From Euryodendron excelsum (Eukaryota > Streptophyta > Magnoliopsida > Ericales > Pentaphylacaceae): a DNA stretch of 64,000 nt. The position numbers and the translations under genes were made by a program. Under the pieces are notes generated by a model, which worked only from the letters and a program-made list of their open reading frames with translations, did not search any database and was not told the DNA's origin. This document shows positions 25,640 through 36,572 of this stretch, piece after piece (position 1 is the first letter of the stretch; every line of letters begins with the position of its first letter). The DNA lies in the NCBI GenBank assembly GCA_033060915.1, contig CM065379.1, positions 34,263,318 through 34,327,317 on the forward strand, read 5' to 3'.

Positions 25640-25900
25640 TTGGTTAGGATGACATAAGATTAATTAACTATGGTTAGATTAACCCAGGGTTGGATTGACC
25701 TAGGGTTTAACTAACTACGGTTAGGTTAACTTAGGGTTAAGGGGACCTAGGGTTAACTAACTTGGGTTATGTTAACCTAAGGTTGGGTAACTAGGGTCAA
25801 GTTAACCTAGGGTTGGATGGAGCTAGGGTTAACTAACTTGGATTAGGTTAACTTAAGGTTGGGTAACTAGGGTCAAGTTAACCTAGGGTTGGAAGGTGGT
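25640..25900 (-). repeat. CCTAGGGTTAAC minisatellite in R2 LTR
   Basis: Irregular tandem units of about 25-60 bases combining GGTTAACTAACTTGGGTTA, GTTAACCTAGGGTTGG and GGGTAACTAGGGTCAAG. The same array, reversed, is at about 49165-49420 in the F 3' LTR. The motif resembles but is not the plant telomere repeat (TTTAGGG), as units are AACCCTAGG-based with interruptions. Confidence 0.7.
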
Positions 25901-28900
25901 TTTGAACTATGGTTTGGACATAGTAGCTTTAAAAGATGGTTTTGGAACTAGGGTTTGGCCCTAGTAGTTTTAGAAAGGTGATTTTGATCTAAGGTTTGGA
26001 CCTAGTGGCTTTAAAAAGTGATTTTATGCATAAAACTTGAAAGGACATTTTGAAAACCATTTTTATGAAAACCACTTAAGTGAGTGTTGGGTTCATATAG
26101 TTAGAATTTGGAAACCACTCAAGAGAGAGTTGCCTTGGGACTATTATAACCACTAACTCAAGAGGGTGAAACTTTTGAAAATCAATACATACAAGGCAGT
26201 TTTGAAAATTTCTTTGATTGAAAACTAAAGAGAATGAACCTTGAAAATTATTTGCTTGGAAAAGAGGTTTCACAAAACTACTTTTGAGATGTTGAAAACC
26301 ACTCCAAAGAATAAGAGTTCACATGGTTGATTTGAGGGAAATCACTCCAAAGCAAACTCCATGGGACCATTCCAACCACAATATTCAAGAGAGCAAAATT
26401 TCTAAAAATTAAGATGAAAATTATAGCTTTGAAAAATTATTTTTATGCAAATCAAAGAGAATGAACTTTTGAGAATCCTTCGTGAAGGGGGTTGTTTCGA
26501 AAACCAATTTTGGAGTGTAGAAAACCACTATAATGAGCTAAGTTCCTATGGTCAATAAGTGAGGAGACCACTCAAGAGAGGGTTCTATGAGAACCATTTC
26601 AACCACAAAACTCAATAAAGCAAAACTTTGAAAATCAAAGTGAAATACAAGGTTTGAAAACCATTTTAATTTAACTTGAAGGTTGTAAAACACAATGATG
26701 CAAAATGAGGTCAATGGACTTAAGGAGGGTTCTCTAGGATGCGAAAATTGAGAGTTTGACCTAGGCTTCAAGGAACCAACTCTTAGAACCATTTTTAGGA
26801 AAACACTTGAATATGGAATTTGAGAATGACATAGAAATAAAGATAGTGAAGGTTTTAAAAAATAATAATGAACATAAAAATAGAGCGAAGCATGCAAAAC
26901 ATAAACATGTTAATCACATGCAAAAAGGGGGGGTCATGAAATCATACAAGGCTAGAGGCTACACCAAATTGCAAGGTGCTCCAAGGCCACACAATCTTAA
27001 AGTAGGCTTTTATGAAAGATCCCCCTACACAGTGGCTCTCACAAGCTTTGCTCTAGACATGACCTAGGAGCTCACTTGTTTCAAGCATGCAAGAAAGGGG
27101 GGTAGAAGATGGGGGTTAAAAAAGAAGAGTAGTCCAAGTGGACTAGGAGGGAGAAGAGAGAAGTGGGAGAGACATAAATCAAAAGGGAATACTACCTTTA
27201 TCTTCAAACCACTTTCAAGCTTCCATGGATGATTTGTCTTAAATTTGAATGGTCTTGGAGAGGCTTGAAGGGACTGGAAATGGCTATTCTATAGCATTGG
27301 AAGCTTTGTAAATGGAGTGTATAGGCTAGAGAGAGCTTGTGTCGCGCCCAGATTTTTCGCACTCGAGGAATACTCACACAAGCGGGAAAAACACTGTACT
27401 CTCTCGTTAAAACTCACCCTCCTAAAAGAATGAGTGCGACTAGGTTTGAATTGAAAAATTGGTTTGAATAAAGGGTTTTTGAAAAAGGTTCGGAGTCGCC
27501 ACCTAACTTGATTAAGGTGAGTTAGGTCACCTAAAAACTAAGCATAGTTCGAAAACTACACTTAAGGTTTTTGGAAAACAATTTGAAAATATCTCCTCAA
27601 AAGAGGGTTTTTAAGAAAACAGGTTGTTTGGCAACCTTTGAAAAATACTTAGCCCTTTTTAGAAAAATAACTCCGTTTTGGTCTTTTGAAAACAGTGATT
27701 CTAAGTTCGGAGGTTGGTTACGTGTAGGGAAGACGCACTAAGCTATCACCCTACCCCGCCCTTTCGGTACCTACATGTCAATCTACCCTAGATTTGCCTA
27801 TGAGAGTCTTCAACCAACTATAGTTCAATCCTATTTACTTTGAAAAACAATGTTTGAAAAGGAACTAACATGATGCATGATATGCAAGTGCAAGTTAAGA
27901 GAATTGGAAAATAGAAATTGATTTGAAAAGAAATTGATTTGATTTGAAAATAGATTTGAAGAAATAGAATTGAAATTGGAAAGTTTGAAATTTGAAAATA
28001 GAAATTTTGAAATTAGAATTTGAGATTCGAAAAGATTTTGAAAACCACACCCATGAGGGTGGAATTGAAAGTTTGAAAAGTGTTGTGACCGCACCTATGA
28101 AGGTTGCCTACGTATCCCTTTGGGGGAATCAGGTCAGTCGTAGTTCGGACCGGAGTCCGATTGAAAATAGAAGGTTTGATTTGAAAAGAGATTGAATTGA
28201 AAATTGAATTTGACTTGAAATTAGAAGAGGAGATTAAAAAATTGAAATTGAGAAGATTGGACTTTGATTTGGAAAGATAGATTTGGACTTGTTTTGAAAA
28301 AGAGAAGGTGTGAGGAAACCTAGACTTAGGAAAGGTAGGAGACCTAGGAAAGACTCAAGAGTTTAAGAAAGATTGGATTTAGGAAAGGTTCGAATTAGGA
28401 AAGGTTCGATTTAGGAAAGTGTCATTTTTGGAAAGTTTTTGAATTAGGAAAGTTTTGAATTTAGGAAAGTTTTAGGTTTAGGAAAGTTTTACATTTAAGA
28501 AAGTTTAGAAATTGAAAAGTTTTGAATTTAGAAATGTTTTGAAAAAGGAAAGTTTTGAATTTGGAAAGCTTTGAAAACAAGGAAGTTTTGAAAATAAGAA
28601 AGTTTTGTTTTAGGAAAGGTTTGAAAAAGGAAAGTTTCAATTTAAGAAATGTTTGAATTAAGAAAGTTTCAACTTAAGAAAGTCTTAAATTAAGAAAGTT
28701 TTGAGTTTAGAAAAGTCTTAGATTTGGAAAGATTTGAAGTTTAAGAGAGTTTAGAATTTAGAAAGTTTTAGGTTTAGAAAGATTTAACTTAAGAAAGTTT
28801 CAAATTTAGAAAGTTTTGAATTTGGAAAGATTTGAAATTTAGAAAGTTTAAGATTTAGAAAGTTTTAGAGTTTTAGAAAATCTTGAGATTAGGAAAGGTT

Positions 28901-30626
28901 TGGGTTTAAGAAAGATTTGAAAGCTTGGATTTGAAAAAGATTTTGAAAAGGGGTAGAATTAGGAAAGGGTTGAATTAGGAAAGATTTTTATGTTCAAGTT
29001 TTTGGAAACTTAAGGTTTAGGAAAGTGGAAGTTTAGGAAGGATAAAAAGTCGGATTAGGAAAGGTTTGGGATTTGTTTCCAAAAACGGAGGATTGGATCT
29101 AGTTTCCTAAATGGGGAGATTGGATTTGGTTTCTTAAAGAGAAGATAGGATTTGGCAAGGATTTGGAAAGGGAAATTCTAGAAACCCTAGTTTTGAAAAA
29201 TTGTAGTTTTGATGTAGAAACGAGGTTTTAAAAACGTGTAGAGTTTGGATGTGAAAACAAAAGGTTTCGGAAACCTAGGTTTGGGGCAAAGTTTGGAAAA
29301 CCACGTTTTTAGAAAGAAAATTAGGGTTTCCTAATTGTGGGCTCTAGGGCTTGACTTGGGCTCTAAGGAAAGAGTTTTTGGAAAACGCATTTTTGGAAAT
29401 GAAGGTTTTCTAGAAGGGAATCCTAGGGAGGAGTTTTTGAAAAGTGTGTTTTTGGAAACATAGATTTTGGAAGGAAATCCTATAGAGGAAATTTCTAGAA
29501 GGAAGATTTTGAAAAAGAGAGTTTTTGGAAAGATTTTTAGGGAGCATTTTTGGAAAGTGAATTTTTAAGAGAGAGAGTTTTGGAAAGGAGTTGAAAAAAA
29601 AAAAAAAGGGTTTTGAAAAATAGATTTTGGAGGGGAGTTTTTGAAAACAATTTTGAAGAGGGGAGTTTTAGGAAAGTATGTTGAAAAAGAGATTTTTAGG
29701 AAGAGATTTTTAAAGAGAGTTTTTAGAAGGTGTAAAAACATCTCACTTTCCTAAAGCAATTCTAACCATAAGAAGGCTAGAACCACTTTAGGAAAGCGGT
29801 TTTGTAAACAACAAGACTTGAAAATATAGACCAAAAGGTCACTTTTAATGTAACACTTTCCTAAAGCAACCCTAGCCATGGAAAGGCTAGAATCACCCTA
29901 GGATTGTGATTTTGAAAACATGTTTTTGAAAAAGAGCTTTTGATGCAATTTTGAAAACAAGTTTGAAAACGATTTTTGAAAACAACTTTTTGAAAATGAA
30001 TTTTGGAAGATGCAAGACTATGATATGCACAATGCAATTTGGGGTCGTGAACATACAAGGTTAAGGCTTCACCACATAATCAAGGGGGCTGGACCCACGT
30101 GGTCTTTGGTTAGACTAGAAGAAAGCCCCCGACACGGTGACTCTCCAATAGTCCAATTCTACATATGGACCAGGAATCCCCTTGTTTCAAGCATGCAAAG
30201 AAAGGGCGGGAAAGAAATGGGGGATTAAAATAGAGAAAACCCAAGTGGGTTACGAGAGAGAAGAGAGAGGGGGGAATGCGGAAATTTAAAGAGAAAGCCT
30301 ACCTTGTATCTTCTTTAATTTGCGCGCCTTGCTTGTCTTCGGTCTTTGGTCTTCGGTCTTTATCCTGATCTTCACCTTCAGTCCTCAAGAATTGTCTTCA
30401 AGCTTTGGATGGCAGCTCTTCAAGTCCTCAAAGAGTGGTTGAAGGCTAGTGTATGAGTGTATGGGGGAGTGTATGAGTGTATAGGAGGCTAGGGTTTGTG
30501 TATAGTGGCTAGGGTTTGGGAAAACCTAGGGAGGCTAGGGTTTTGGAGGTGCTCGAGCTCTGTATATCGAAATATAGGATTTTTAGGTTAAGTTTGCAAA
30601 CCCTTTTCACGTTGAACGAGACTCTG

Positions 30627-30745
30627 TATTTATAGAGGGAAGACAAACCTGGCGCCTGTTGCAGTGGCGCCAGGCCAAATTATACAGGAGTGGCGCCAGG
30701 CCATTTTTTGGCTTGGCGCCACTAGTAGTGGCGCCAGCCATTTAG
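30627..30745 (-). promoter_or_regulatory. S5 LTR promoter (minus strand)
   Basis: TATTTATA at 30627-30634 is TATAAATA on the minus strand. To the right lie GGCGCCTG..CAGTGGCGCCAGG, then GTGGCGCCAGGCCATTTTTT followed by GGCTTGGCGCC, then CCACTAGTAGTGGCGCC: three inverted-repeat units in the same order as in S3, read from the opposite strand. Confidence 0.65.
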
Positions 30746-31739
30746 GAAATAATTAAGGTTGGCAAGCAACGTATCTTTGACTAGATTTGGGCGCCTGTAC
30801 TAGTGACTACCATGCAATATTTAGCCTGGCTTCACTAGGAGTGACTCCGAAAAGTCCGGGAATGATTTGAAGGAGCCGGGAGTGACCCGGAAGGCCGGAA
30901 AGAAGCAGGAACACTTAAAATAGTGTCTTGGAGGTATTTGACTTGAAAAATGAAGATAAGGTGGGTTGGAAAAGTTGATCGTGCCTTTAGGGGCAAAACG
31001 GTCAATCGGACTGGAAAACTGCCGGGGCAAACTTGGATTGTCCTGGGAAAAGACTTGGGATCTGGAAACATTATTTAGAATGTTCCCAGAGGTTGCCGGT
31101 TTCATTCCTAGGGCCGGCGTGGTCGGAAATAGAGACCGGCCCACTAGGGGCAAAACGGTCATTTTGTACCGGGTTTGCCGGAACTGACTCGGAATGATCC
31201 GAAAAGGTAAAGGAAGGTTGAGAACACTATAAAAAGTATTCTCGGGACATTACCGGTTTGATACCCAGAGCCGGTGTGGTTGAAGAAGGAGACCGACTTT
31301 CCAGGGGCAAAACGGTCATTTTGTATCGGGTTGGCCGAAACTGACTTGGAATGGTCCGGAAAGGTAAAGGAAGGTTCAGAATACTATAAAAAGTATTCTC
31401 GGGACATTACCGGTTTGATACCCAGAGCCGGTGTGGTCGAAGAAGGAGACCGGCCCTCTAGGGGCAAAACGGTCATTTTGTACCGGGTTGGCCGGAACTG
31501 ACTCGGAATGGTCCGAAAAGGTAAAGGAAGGTTGAGAACACTATAAAAAGTATTCTTAGGAGGTTACCGGTTTGATACCCAGGGCCGGTGTGGTTCCCGG
31601 GGCATTCGGATGCTTAGGGGCAAAATGGTCATCTTGACCGAAAAGTCTTGGAAAAGGTCCTAAGGGTAGTCTGGTCATTTTTCACCGAAGTGAGCTAACA
31701 GACACTGGTGTTGACCTGGGTTTTGAGTGTTTCCGCCAC

Positions 31740-31910
31740 TCTCACGGTGTGAGTATTTCCGCTACTCTAACGGTTTTGTGAGTATTTCCGCTACTCTAAC
31801 GGTTGAGTATTTCCGCTACTCTAACGGGGTTGAGTATTTCCGCTACTTGGACGGTTCTGTGAGTATTTCCACTACTCTGACGGTTTTGTGAGTAGTTTTG
31901 CTACTCGGAC
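31740..31910 (-). repeat. GAGTATTTCCGCTACTC hairpin minisatellite in S5
   Basis: Six or seven units of about 25-30 bases, GAGTATTTCCGCTACTC plus TAACGGTTTTGT spacer, each able to form a GAGTA/TACTC stem. A further set with the same core lies at 32150-32255 beyond the 80-base array. Confidence 0.7.
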
Positions 31911-32614
31911 CGTCTCGAGGAATAAACTGTCTCGAGAGTGGGACTGGAAGGGGTCTTATCGTCTCCAAAGAGACGTGCCTGGATTGGAGCCGTCTCGAGG
32001 AATAAACTGTCTTGAGAGTGGGATTGGAAAGGGTCTTACCGTCTCCAAAGAGACGTGCCTGGATTGGAGCCGTCTCGAGGAATAAACTGTCTCGAGAGTG
32101 GGATTGGAAATGGGTCTTACCGTCTCCAAAGAGACGTGCCTGGATTTTGAATGTTTCCGTCACTTTAACGGTTTTGTGAGTACTTCCGCTACTCTAACGG
32201 TTTTGTGAGTGTTTCAGCCACTCTAACGGTTTTATGAGTAGTTTTGCTACTCGGACCGTCTCGAGGAATAAACTGTATCGAGAGAGGGATTAGAATTGGA
32301 ATAAGAAAGGACAATACCCCCAAGGGCATTTTGGTCATTTTGCCTCTATTTGGGTCTGACAGGCCCGCGAAGCGATGGAAAGGCAGAATTTGGACCTAGA
32401 GGATTGGTTTCGATTGGAATATGTCCACAATGACTTGAAAACAAGTCTGGACGGAGTGTAGATTGCCGAGCGATCAAAAATGGGGTGCTTACAGCTTGAA
32501 TCTAACTTAGATGTTTGGAGGGTGAGGTGTATAGAGAATTTCGAAGTTCTGAGGCTATTTTTGCAAAGCTCTGCCATTGTTTTTGATTCTAGAATATGTA
32601 AAGGGGGAAGCCTG

Positions 32615-32692
32615 TATTTATAGGCAATCTGCTGAGAGTTGGAGCATGTACTACATACGTCAAGTGCATGTAACACATGCGCCAGTAATGTT
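32615..32692 (-). promoter_or_regulatory. R2 LTR promoter (minus strand), subfamily B type
   Basis: TATTTATA at 32615-32622 is TATAAATA on the minus strand. Upstream (to the right) are the palindromic units GAGCATGTACTACATACGTC and GTGCATGTAACACATGCGCC, the GCATGTAC-based equivalent of the GGCGCC palindromes in subfamily A. Confidence 0.55.
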
Positions 32693-33904
32693 CTATTGGT
32701 TGAATGCCACGTGGCACACTATGTACTGACTTAACTTGGGGAGTAAGAAAAATTTTGATCGATCTGATCACAATCTGGGTGCATGTAGCATACGTTCCGC
32801 CACCAAGAACTTTTATTTTAACTTTGCCTCGATAATTGTGTAATTCAGGAAAGATTAAGAAAAATCGATCACGTCCACGATGTTCTCCTATTGTTTCCCA
32901 AAAACTAGAAACTTTCAGGGAGCTTCAAAGGTGTTTAGAAGAGTGAGATATCTCCTTGGGAAGTGTTTATGAAAACACATGTTTGTGGAGTGTTTGTGAT
33001 ACGTTTCGCCGATGTTCAAAAGTAGTAGTCTTTGTGCCACGTGATCAGGGCCTTCATGGGATGATCTTTCCCAATCGAACCGTACCGATGAAAAGTGCTC
33101 TAGAAATAATTTTAAGAATTTCCTAAGTTATACATTTCTCAAGTCGTTTGACAGTGCATTATAATCAGGGAATTGGAAGAAAAGACTACCCTAGCGGAGC
33201 GTTTGTGAGACGCTCCAAGGGTTTCTGAAAGTGGCAATTTTCAAGCCATGTGATCGGGGGCTTCAAAAAGTGATCTATTCAATCGAGCTGTGTTGATGGA
33301 AAGAACCATGGATGGGCTTTTGGAAATTCCCTAATTTACGTAATTCTCAAATCGTTTTTATAATCAGAGAATCGGGAGAAAAGACAATCCTAGCAAAGCA
33401 TCTATGAGACGCTCCAAGGACTTTCTTTGACTTGGAAGTGTTTGGAATCATGGGACTCATCTTGGATTGGTCATGTACGTATAATAGGGTATGGCGGTTT
33501 GGTATCTAGAGCCGGTGTGGTTTCGGGGCGCACTTGGGCCACCAGGGATAAAATGGTCATTTTGATTGGAATTGGTCGAAAAGGGTCAGGATGGATTAGG
33601 ATGGCATACTAAACATGCCGGACTATTTGGGGATGGTCTTAGAAAGTGTATTTACCATTTTGAGGGATTTGTACTATACTAGGGTGCCTAGGGCCAAAAC
33701 GATAATTTTGACCGAAGTTGACTAGAACGGGACCGAAATTGGTCAGGATGGCATATTGAGTATGCCTAATTGCCTAAGAACATTTTGGAAGGATGGACTT
33801 ACCGTCTTGAAGGATTTAAAACTTTCTCAAAGACGTGTCTAGAGGCCTAAGGGGCAGGTTTGATCATTTTTCATCGAGTCGAGCTAGCAGGCGCTGGTGT
33901 TGAC

Positions 33905-34290
33905 CTAGGTATTGGTTCTTGAGATCTCCCAATCTCAGAAAGCTACCTGTGTAGTGTTGATCCCTGAGAATGCCTGGTCTCAGAAAGCTACCTGTAAGGT
34001 GGTGTTAGTTCCTGAGATTGCCTAATCTCAAAAAGCTACTTGTAGGGTAGTGTTAGTCCCCGAGATTTCTTAGTCTTAAAGTACTACTAGATAATAGACA
34101 TTCTACATTGGCGGGCTAGCAGGCCCCAAAAGTGAACCATCTAAAATTTGATAAGGTGTTGGGCCCCGAGATCACCCATTCTTAGGAAGCTACCTGGGTG
34201 GTGTTGGTTTCTGAGACTGTCCAGTCTCAGAAAGCTACCTGGATGGCGTTGGTTCCCGAGATCGTCCGGTCTCAGAAAGCTTCCTAGAGT
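33905..34290 (-). repeat. CTGAGAT..ATCTCAG hairpin minisatellite in R2 U3
   Basis: About six units with a step near 50-55 bases. Each has a short stem such as CTGAGAT-TGCCTA-ATCTCA, followed by AAAGCTACCTG and a GGTGTTGGTTC-type spacer. One unit near 34080-34130 is replaced by other sequence. It occupies the same U3 region, next to the LTR start, that in subfamily A is filled by GAGTAG..CTACTC hairpins. Confidence 0.65.
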
Positions 34291-34465
34291 GCCTAAGGCC
34301 AATATGGTCTTTTTAGTTTCAATTGGGCCTTATGGGCTTAGAAAGTGACCAGTTGATTAGATTGGAATTTGAAAGAGCCGGCCTGGGCTCATATGTGTTG
34401 TGATGTTTGAAACTAGATCCAGTCGGGTAAGAGATTGCTCAGCAGGAAAAAATAGGATACTTACA

Positions 34466-35006
34466 GTTGCCCCTCATTTTCTATCTTTGCTTGTCGATGG
34501 CGAAAAAATAATAAAGAATCCTATTTTGGTCACGAGGCGATCGGATGGATGACAACTTGGAAGGTTTGAAAAATCTTTGGACTACTGGTGAGTCTTTCCT
34601 TTTGAAAACTTTGAATTTGGAAAATTTGTATTCTTTTTAAAATTTTATTTTTAAGGTCTGGGTTCTGAAAGCTCGGGTATTTAAAAATGAGAGTTTAAAA
34701 AGTGATTTTTTGGATTTTAAAACTCTTAAAAATGATTTTTGGCCTTGGGGGTGTTTAAAACTGGTTTTAGCATAGCTGAAAAGTCTGGCATGTGTATCAC
34801 ACGCGATTGGCCAAAAATGGCCTTGGCGCATGTACTACATATGCCAGGCTTAACTTCTCTCTAGGCATATATAGCAAACACACTACCCTAGGGTTTTTAA
34901 AACAAAAATAGTTGCGAACTCCCGTGACGGGTTTCTCATTTTGGAGAGGATTTGAGAGCTTGGTTGAAAGATCTTTGAGGGATATTTGTTAGTTTTTTTT
35001 AGGACA
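34466..35006 (-). mobile_element. R2 purine tract and start of internal region
   Basis: 34466-34498, read on the minus strand, is CAAGCAAAGATAGAAAATGA followed by GGGGCAAC, the R2 polypurine tract. The following bases are R2 3'-region DNA with GTTTAAAA/TTTTAAAACT units. They include the plus-strand promoter-like cassette listed next and end at 35006, where F begins. The sequence resumes at 51128 after F. Confidence 0.7.
34788..34873 (+). promoter_or_regulatory. Antisense promoter-like cassette inside R2
   Basis: Three short inverted repeats in a row, GCATGTG-TAT-CACACGC (34788-34804, one mismatch), GGCCA-AAAA-TGGCC (34809-34822) and GGCGCATGT-ACT-ACATATGCC (34825-34845, two mismatches), are followed after about 20 bases by CATATATAG (34866-34874). 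This is the order seen in the LTR promoters (hairpin, GCC/GGC stem over A-run, hairpin, TATA), but it lies outside any LTR and faces the plus strand, antisense to R2. It points toward the antisense ORF at 52053 (before F inserted, about 1.1 kb downstream). Function is inference. Confidence 0.5.
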
Positions 35007-35739
35007 TGTAAGCACCCTTTTTTTGCCTACTCAGTAATCTCTAACTTGACTGAACTCCCTTTTAAAATCCCACAGGAATATCCAAGCCTAAACCAACCTT
35101 CTGACCCTTGTCTAATCAAGTCAACCGCTTCTTGAGCCATCCAGGCCCACCAAAGGCCCAATAACCAAAACGCTTCCGAGCATCGTCTAATTTGATCCAA
35201 TCCAGCACATCTTCTTTAAGATGGTAAGTCCATTCAATTTAAACCCAATCTAGTCTACCAATCGCCTCCCGGGCCTATTGGCCCAATCGAGGCATAATCA
35301 CCCTTGTTGGCCCCCACTCCAGGCATGTCTTTGAGAAAGTTTAAAATCCTTCAAAACGGTAAGTCCACCCTTCCAAAATGTTCTTAGGCAATTAGGCGTA
35401 CTTGAGTACGCTATCTTGACCAATTTTGGTCCTGTTTCGGCTAACTTCAATCAAAATGACCATTTTGCCTCTAAGCACCCAGCACAGTACAATTGCCTCC
35501 AAACAGTGAAAACATCTTCCAGGACCACTCCCGAACAGTCCAGTACACTTAAATATGCCACTCCAATCCATCTTGACCTTTTTCAACTAATTTCGGTCAA
35601 AATGACCATTTCACTCATAGTGGCCCGAGTGCGCCCCAAAACCACACCGGCTTTGGGTACCAAATCTGCAGATCCTATCATACGCCCATGTTCAATCTAA
35701 GGTGAGGCCCGTGACTCTAAATACTTTCAAGTCAATGAA

Positions 35740-36190
35740 AGTCCACTGGAGCGTCTCTTAGACGCTCCGCTAGGGTTGTCTTTTTCTCTCGATTCTAGGA
35801 TTAAAACGCACTGTCAAATTACTTGAGAAATGCGTAAATCAAAAAAATCCCAAAAGGTTGTCCATAGGTCTTTCCATCGATATAGCTTGATTGAATAGAT
35901 CGCTTCTCGAAGCCTCCGATCGCATGGCTAAAAAATTGCCACTTTTAGTAACCCTCAGAGCATCTTACAGATGCTCCGCCAGGGTGTGTTTTCCTTCAAT
36001 TCCTTGATTATAATGCACCATCAAACGACTTGAAAAATGTGTAAATTAGGAAATTTTTAAAAATATTTCCAGAGTACTTTCCATCGGTACAGTCCGATCG
36101 GAGAGATCGCTTCCCCAAGGCCCTGATCATGTGACCCAAAAACTGCTAGTTTTAAACATCCACGAAGTATATCAAAGACGCTTTGCAAGA
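35740..36190 (+). repeat. GGAGCGTCT hairpin repeats in F 5' LTR U3
   Basis: Two to three diverged copies of an about 215-base unit. Each begins with a short hairpin, GGAGCGTCT/AGACGCTCC (35748-35756 and 35760-35768) and GAGCATCT/AGATGCTC (35958-35965 and 35969-35976), then CGC.AGGGT, a T/C-rich run, AACGCACTGTCAAA and GATCG. A third, decayed hairpin is near 36165. The matching region of the 3' LTR is 46855-47320. Confidence 0.7.
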
Positions 36191-36487
36191 GTGTGTTTTT
36201 ATACACACTTCCCGAGGCAACATCTCACTCTTTTGAATAGCTTTTAAGCTCCCCGAAAATTTTCAGTTCTTAAAAAATATTAGGAGAACATTGTGGACAT
36301 GACTGATTTTCCCAAATTCTTCCTGAATTGCACAATTATCAAGGCAAAATTAACATAAAAATTTTGGGCAGCGGAGCGTATGCAACATGCACCCAGATTG
36401 TGATCAGATCGATTAAAACTTTGCATGCTCCATAAGTTGAGTCAATATAGAGTGTGCCACGTGGCATTCAAATAGTGGAACAGTACT

Positions 36488-36572
36488 AGCGCATGTACCA
36501 TATGCGTCGGGGCAAAAATTGCCCAGGTACATGTGATACATGTGCCAACCCTCACCATTTTGCCTATAAATA
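36488..36572 (+). promoter_or_regulatory. F 5' LTR promoter, GCATGTAC palindromes plus TATA box
   Basis: GCGCATGTACCATATGCGTC, then GGGCAA-AAA-TTGCCC, then GGTACATGTGATACATGTGCC, then TATAAATA at 36565-36572: the same three-hairpin layout as S3 with different stem sequences. Confidence 0.65.

Larger units (their letters stand above)
27340..32493 (-). mobile_element. S5: solo giant LTR (5154 bp, minus), TSD GCTTG
   Basis: Plus-strand start TGTCGCGCCCAG and end GGGGTGCTTACA, flanked by GCTTG at 27335-27339 and 32494-32498. Joining the flanks gives GCTAGAGAGAGCTTGAATCT, which matches the uninterrupted equivalent in F (reverse complement of about 36675-36715, where the text is GGTTGAATC). This proves insertion into the R2 LTR. 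Subfamily A: reversed TATAAATA at 30627-30634, GGCGCC palindromes to about 30740, a 157-base array (31150-31620), GAGTA..TACTC hairpin repeats (31740-31910) and an 80-base array (31911-32110). Both terminal CpGs are intact, so it is probably among the younger insertions. Confidence 0.94.
23913..34465 (-). mobile_element. R2: 3' LTR (minus strand), subfamily B, split by S5
   Basis: Plus-strand start TGTTGCATCCCG and end GGATACTTACA are the reversed LTR termini. The reversed purine tract begins at 34466, so this is a 3' LTR in minus orientation. Without S5 and one TSD it is about 5.39 kb. Sequence inside belongs to the same subfamily as F (subfamily B: GCATGTAC-type promoter palindromes, GGAGCGT hairpins, CCTAGGGTTAAC array) rather than to S1/S3/S5 (subfamily A: GGCGCC palindromes). 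Both CpGs of the terminal CGCG motif have been lost, and no matching TSD is visible. Confidence 0.85.

Noticed and set aside
25640..25900. Interstitial telomeric repeat
   Set aside because: Units are CCTAGGGTTAAC-based and irregular, not runs of TTTAGGG/CCCTAAA, and the array is a normal part of subfamily B LTRs.
23913..34465. R2 LTR as the 5' LTR that would complete R1
   Set aside because: No reversed PBS precedes 23913, and a reversed purine tract follows 34465, so it is the 3' LTR of a separate element extending to the right.
34788..34873. Cassette as a leftover LTR fragment
   Set aside because: The hairpin-TATA order matches LTR promoters, but neither flank matches LTR DNA on either side, so a simple LTR remnant is not supported. 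It remains possible if both sides were deleted.
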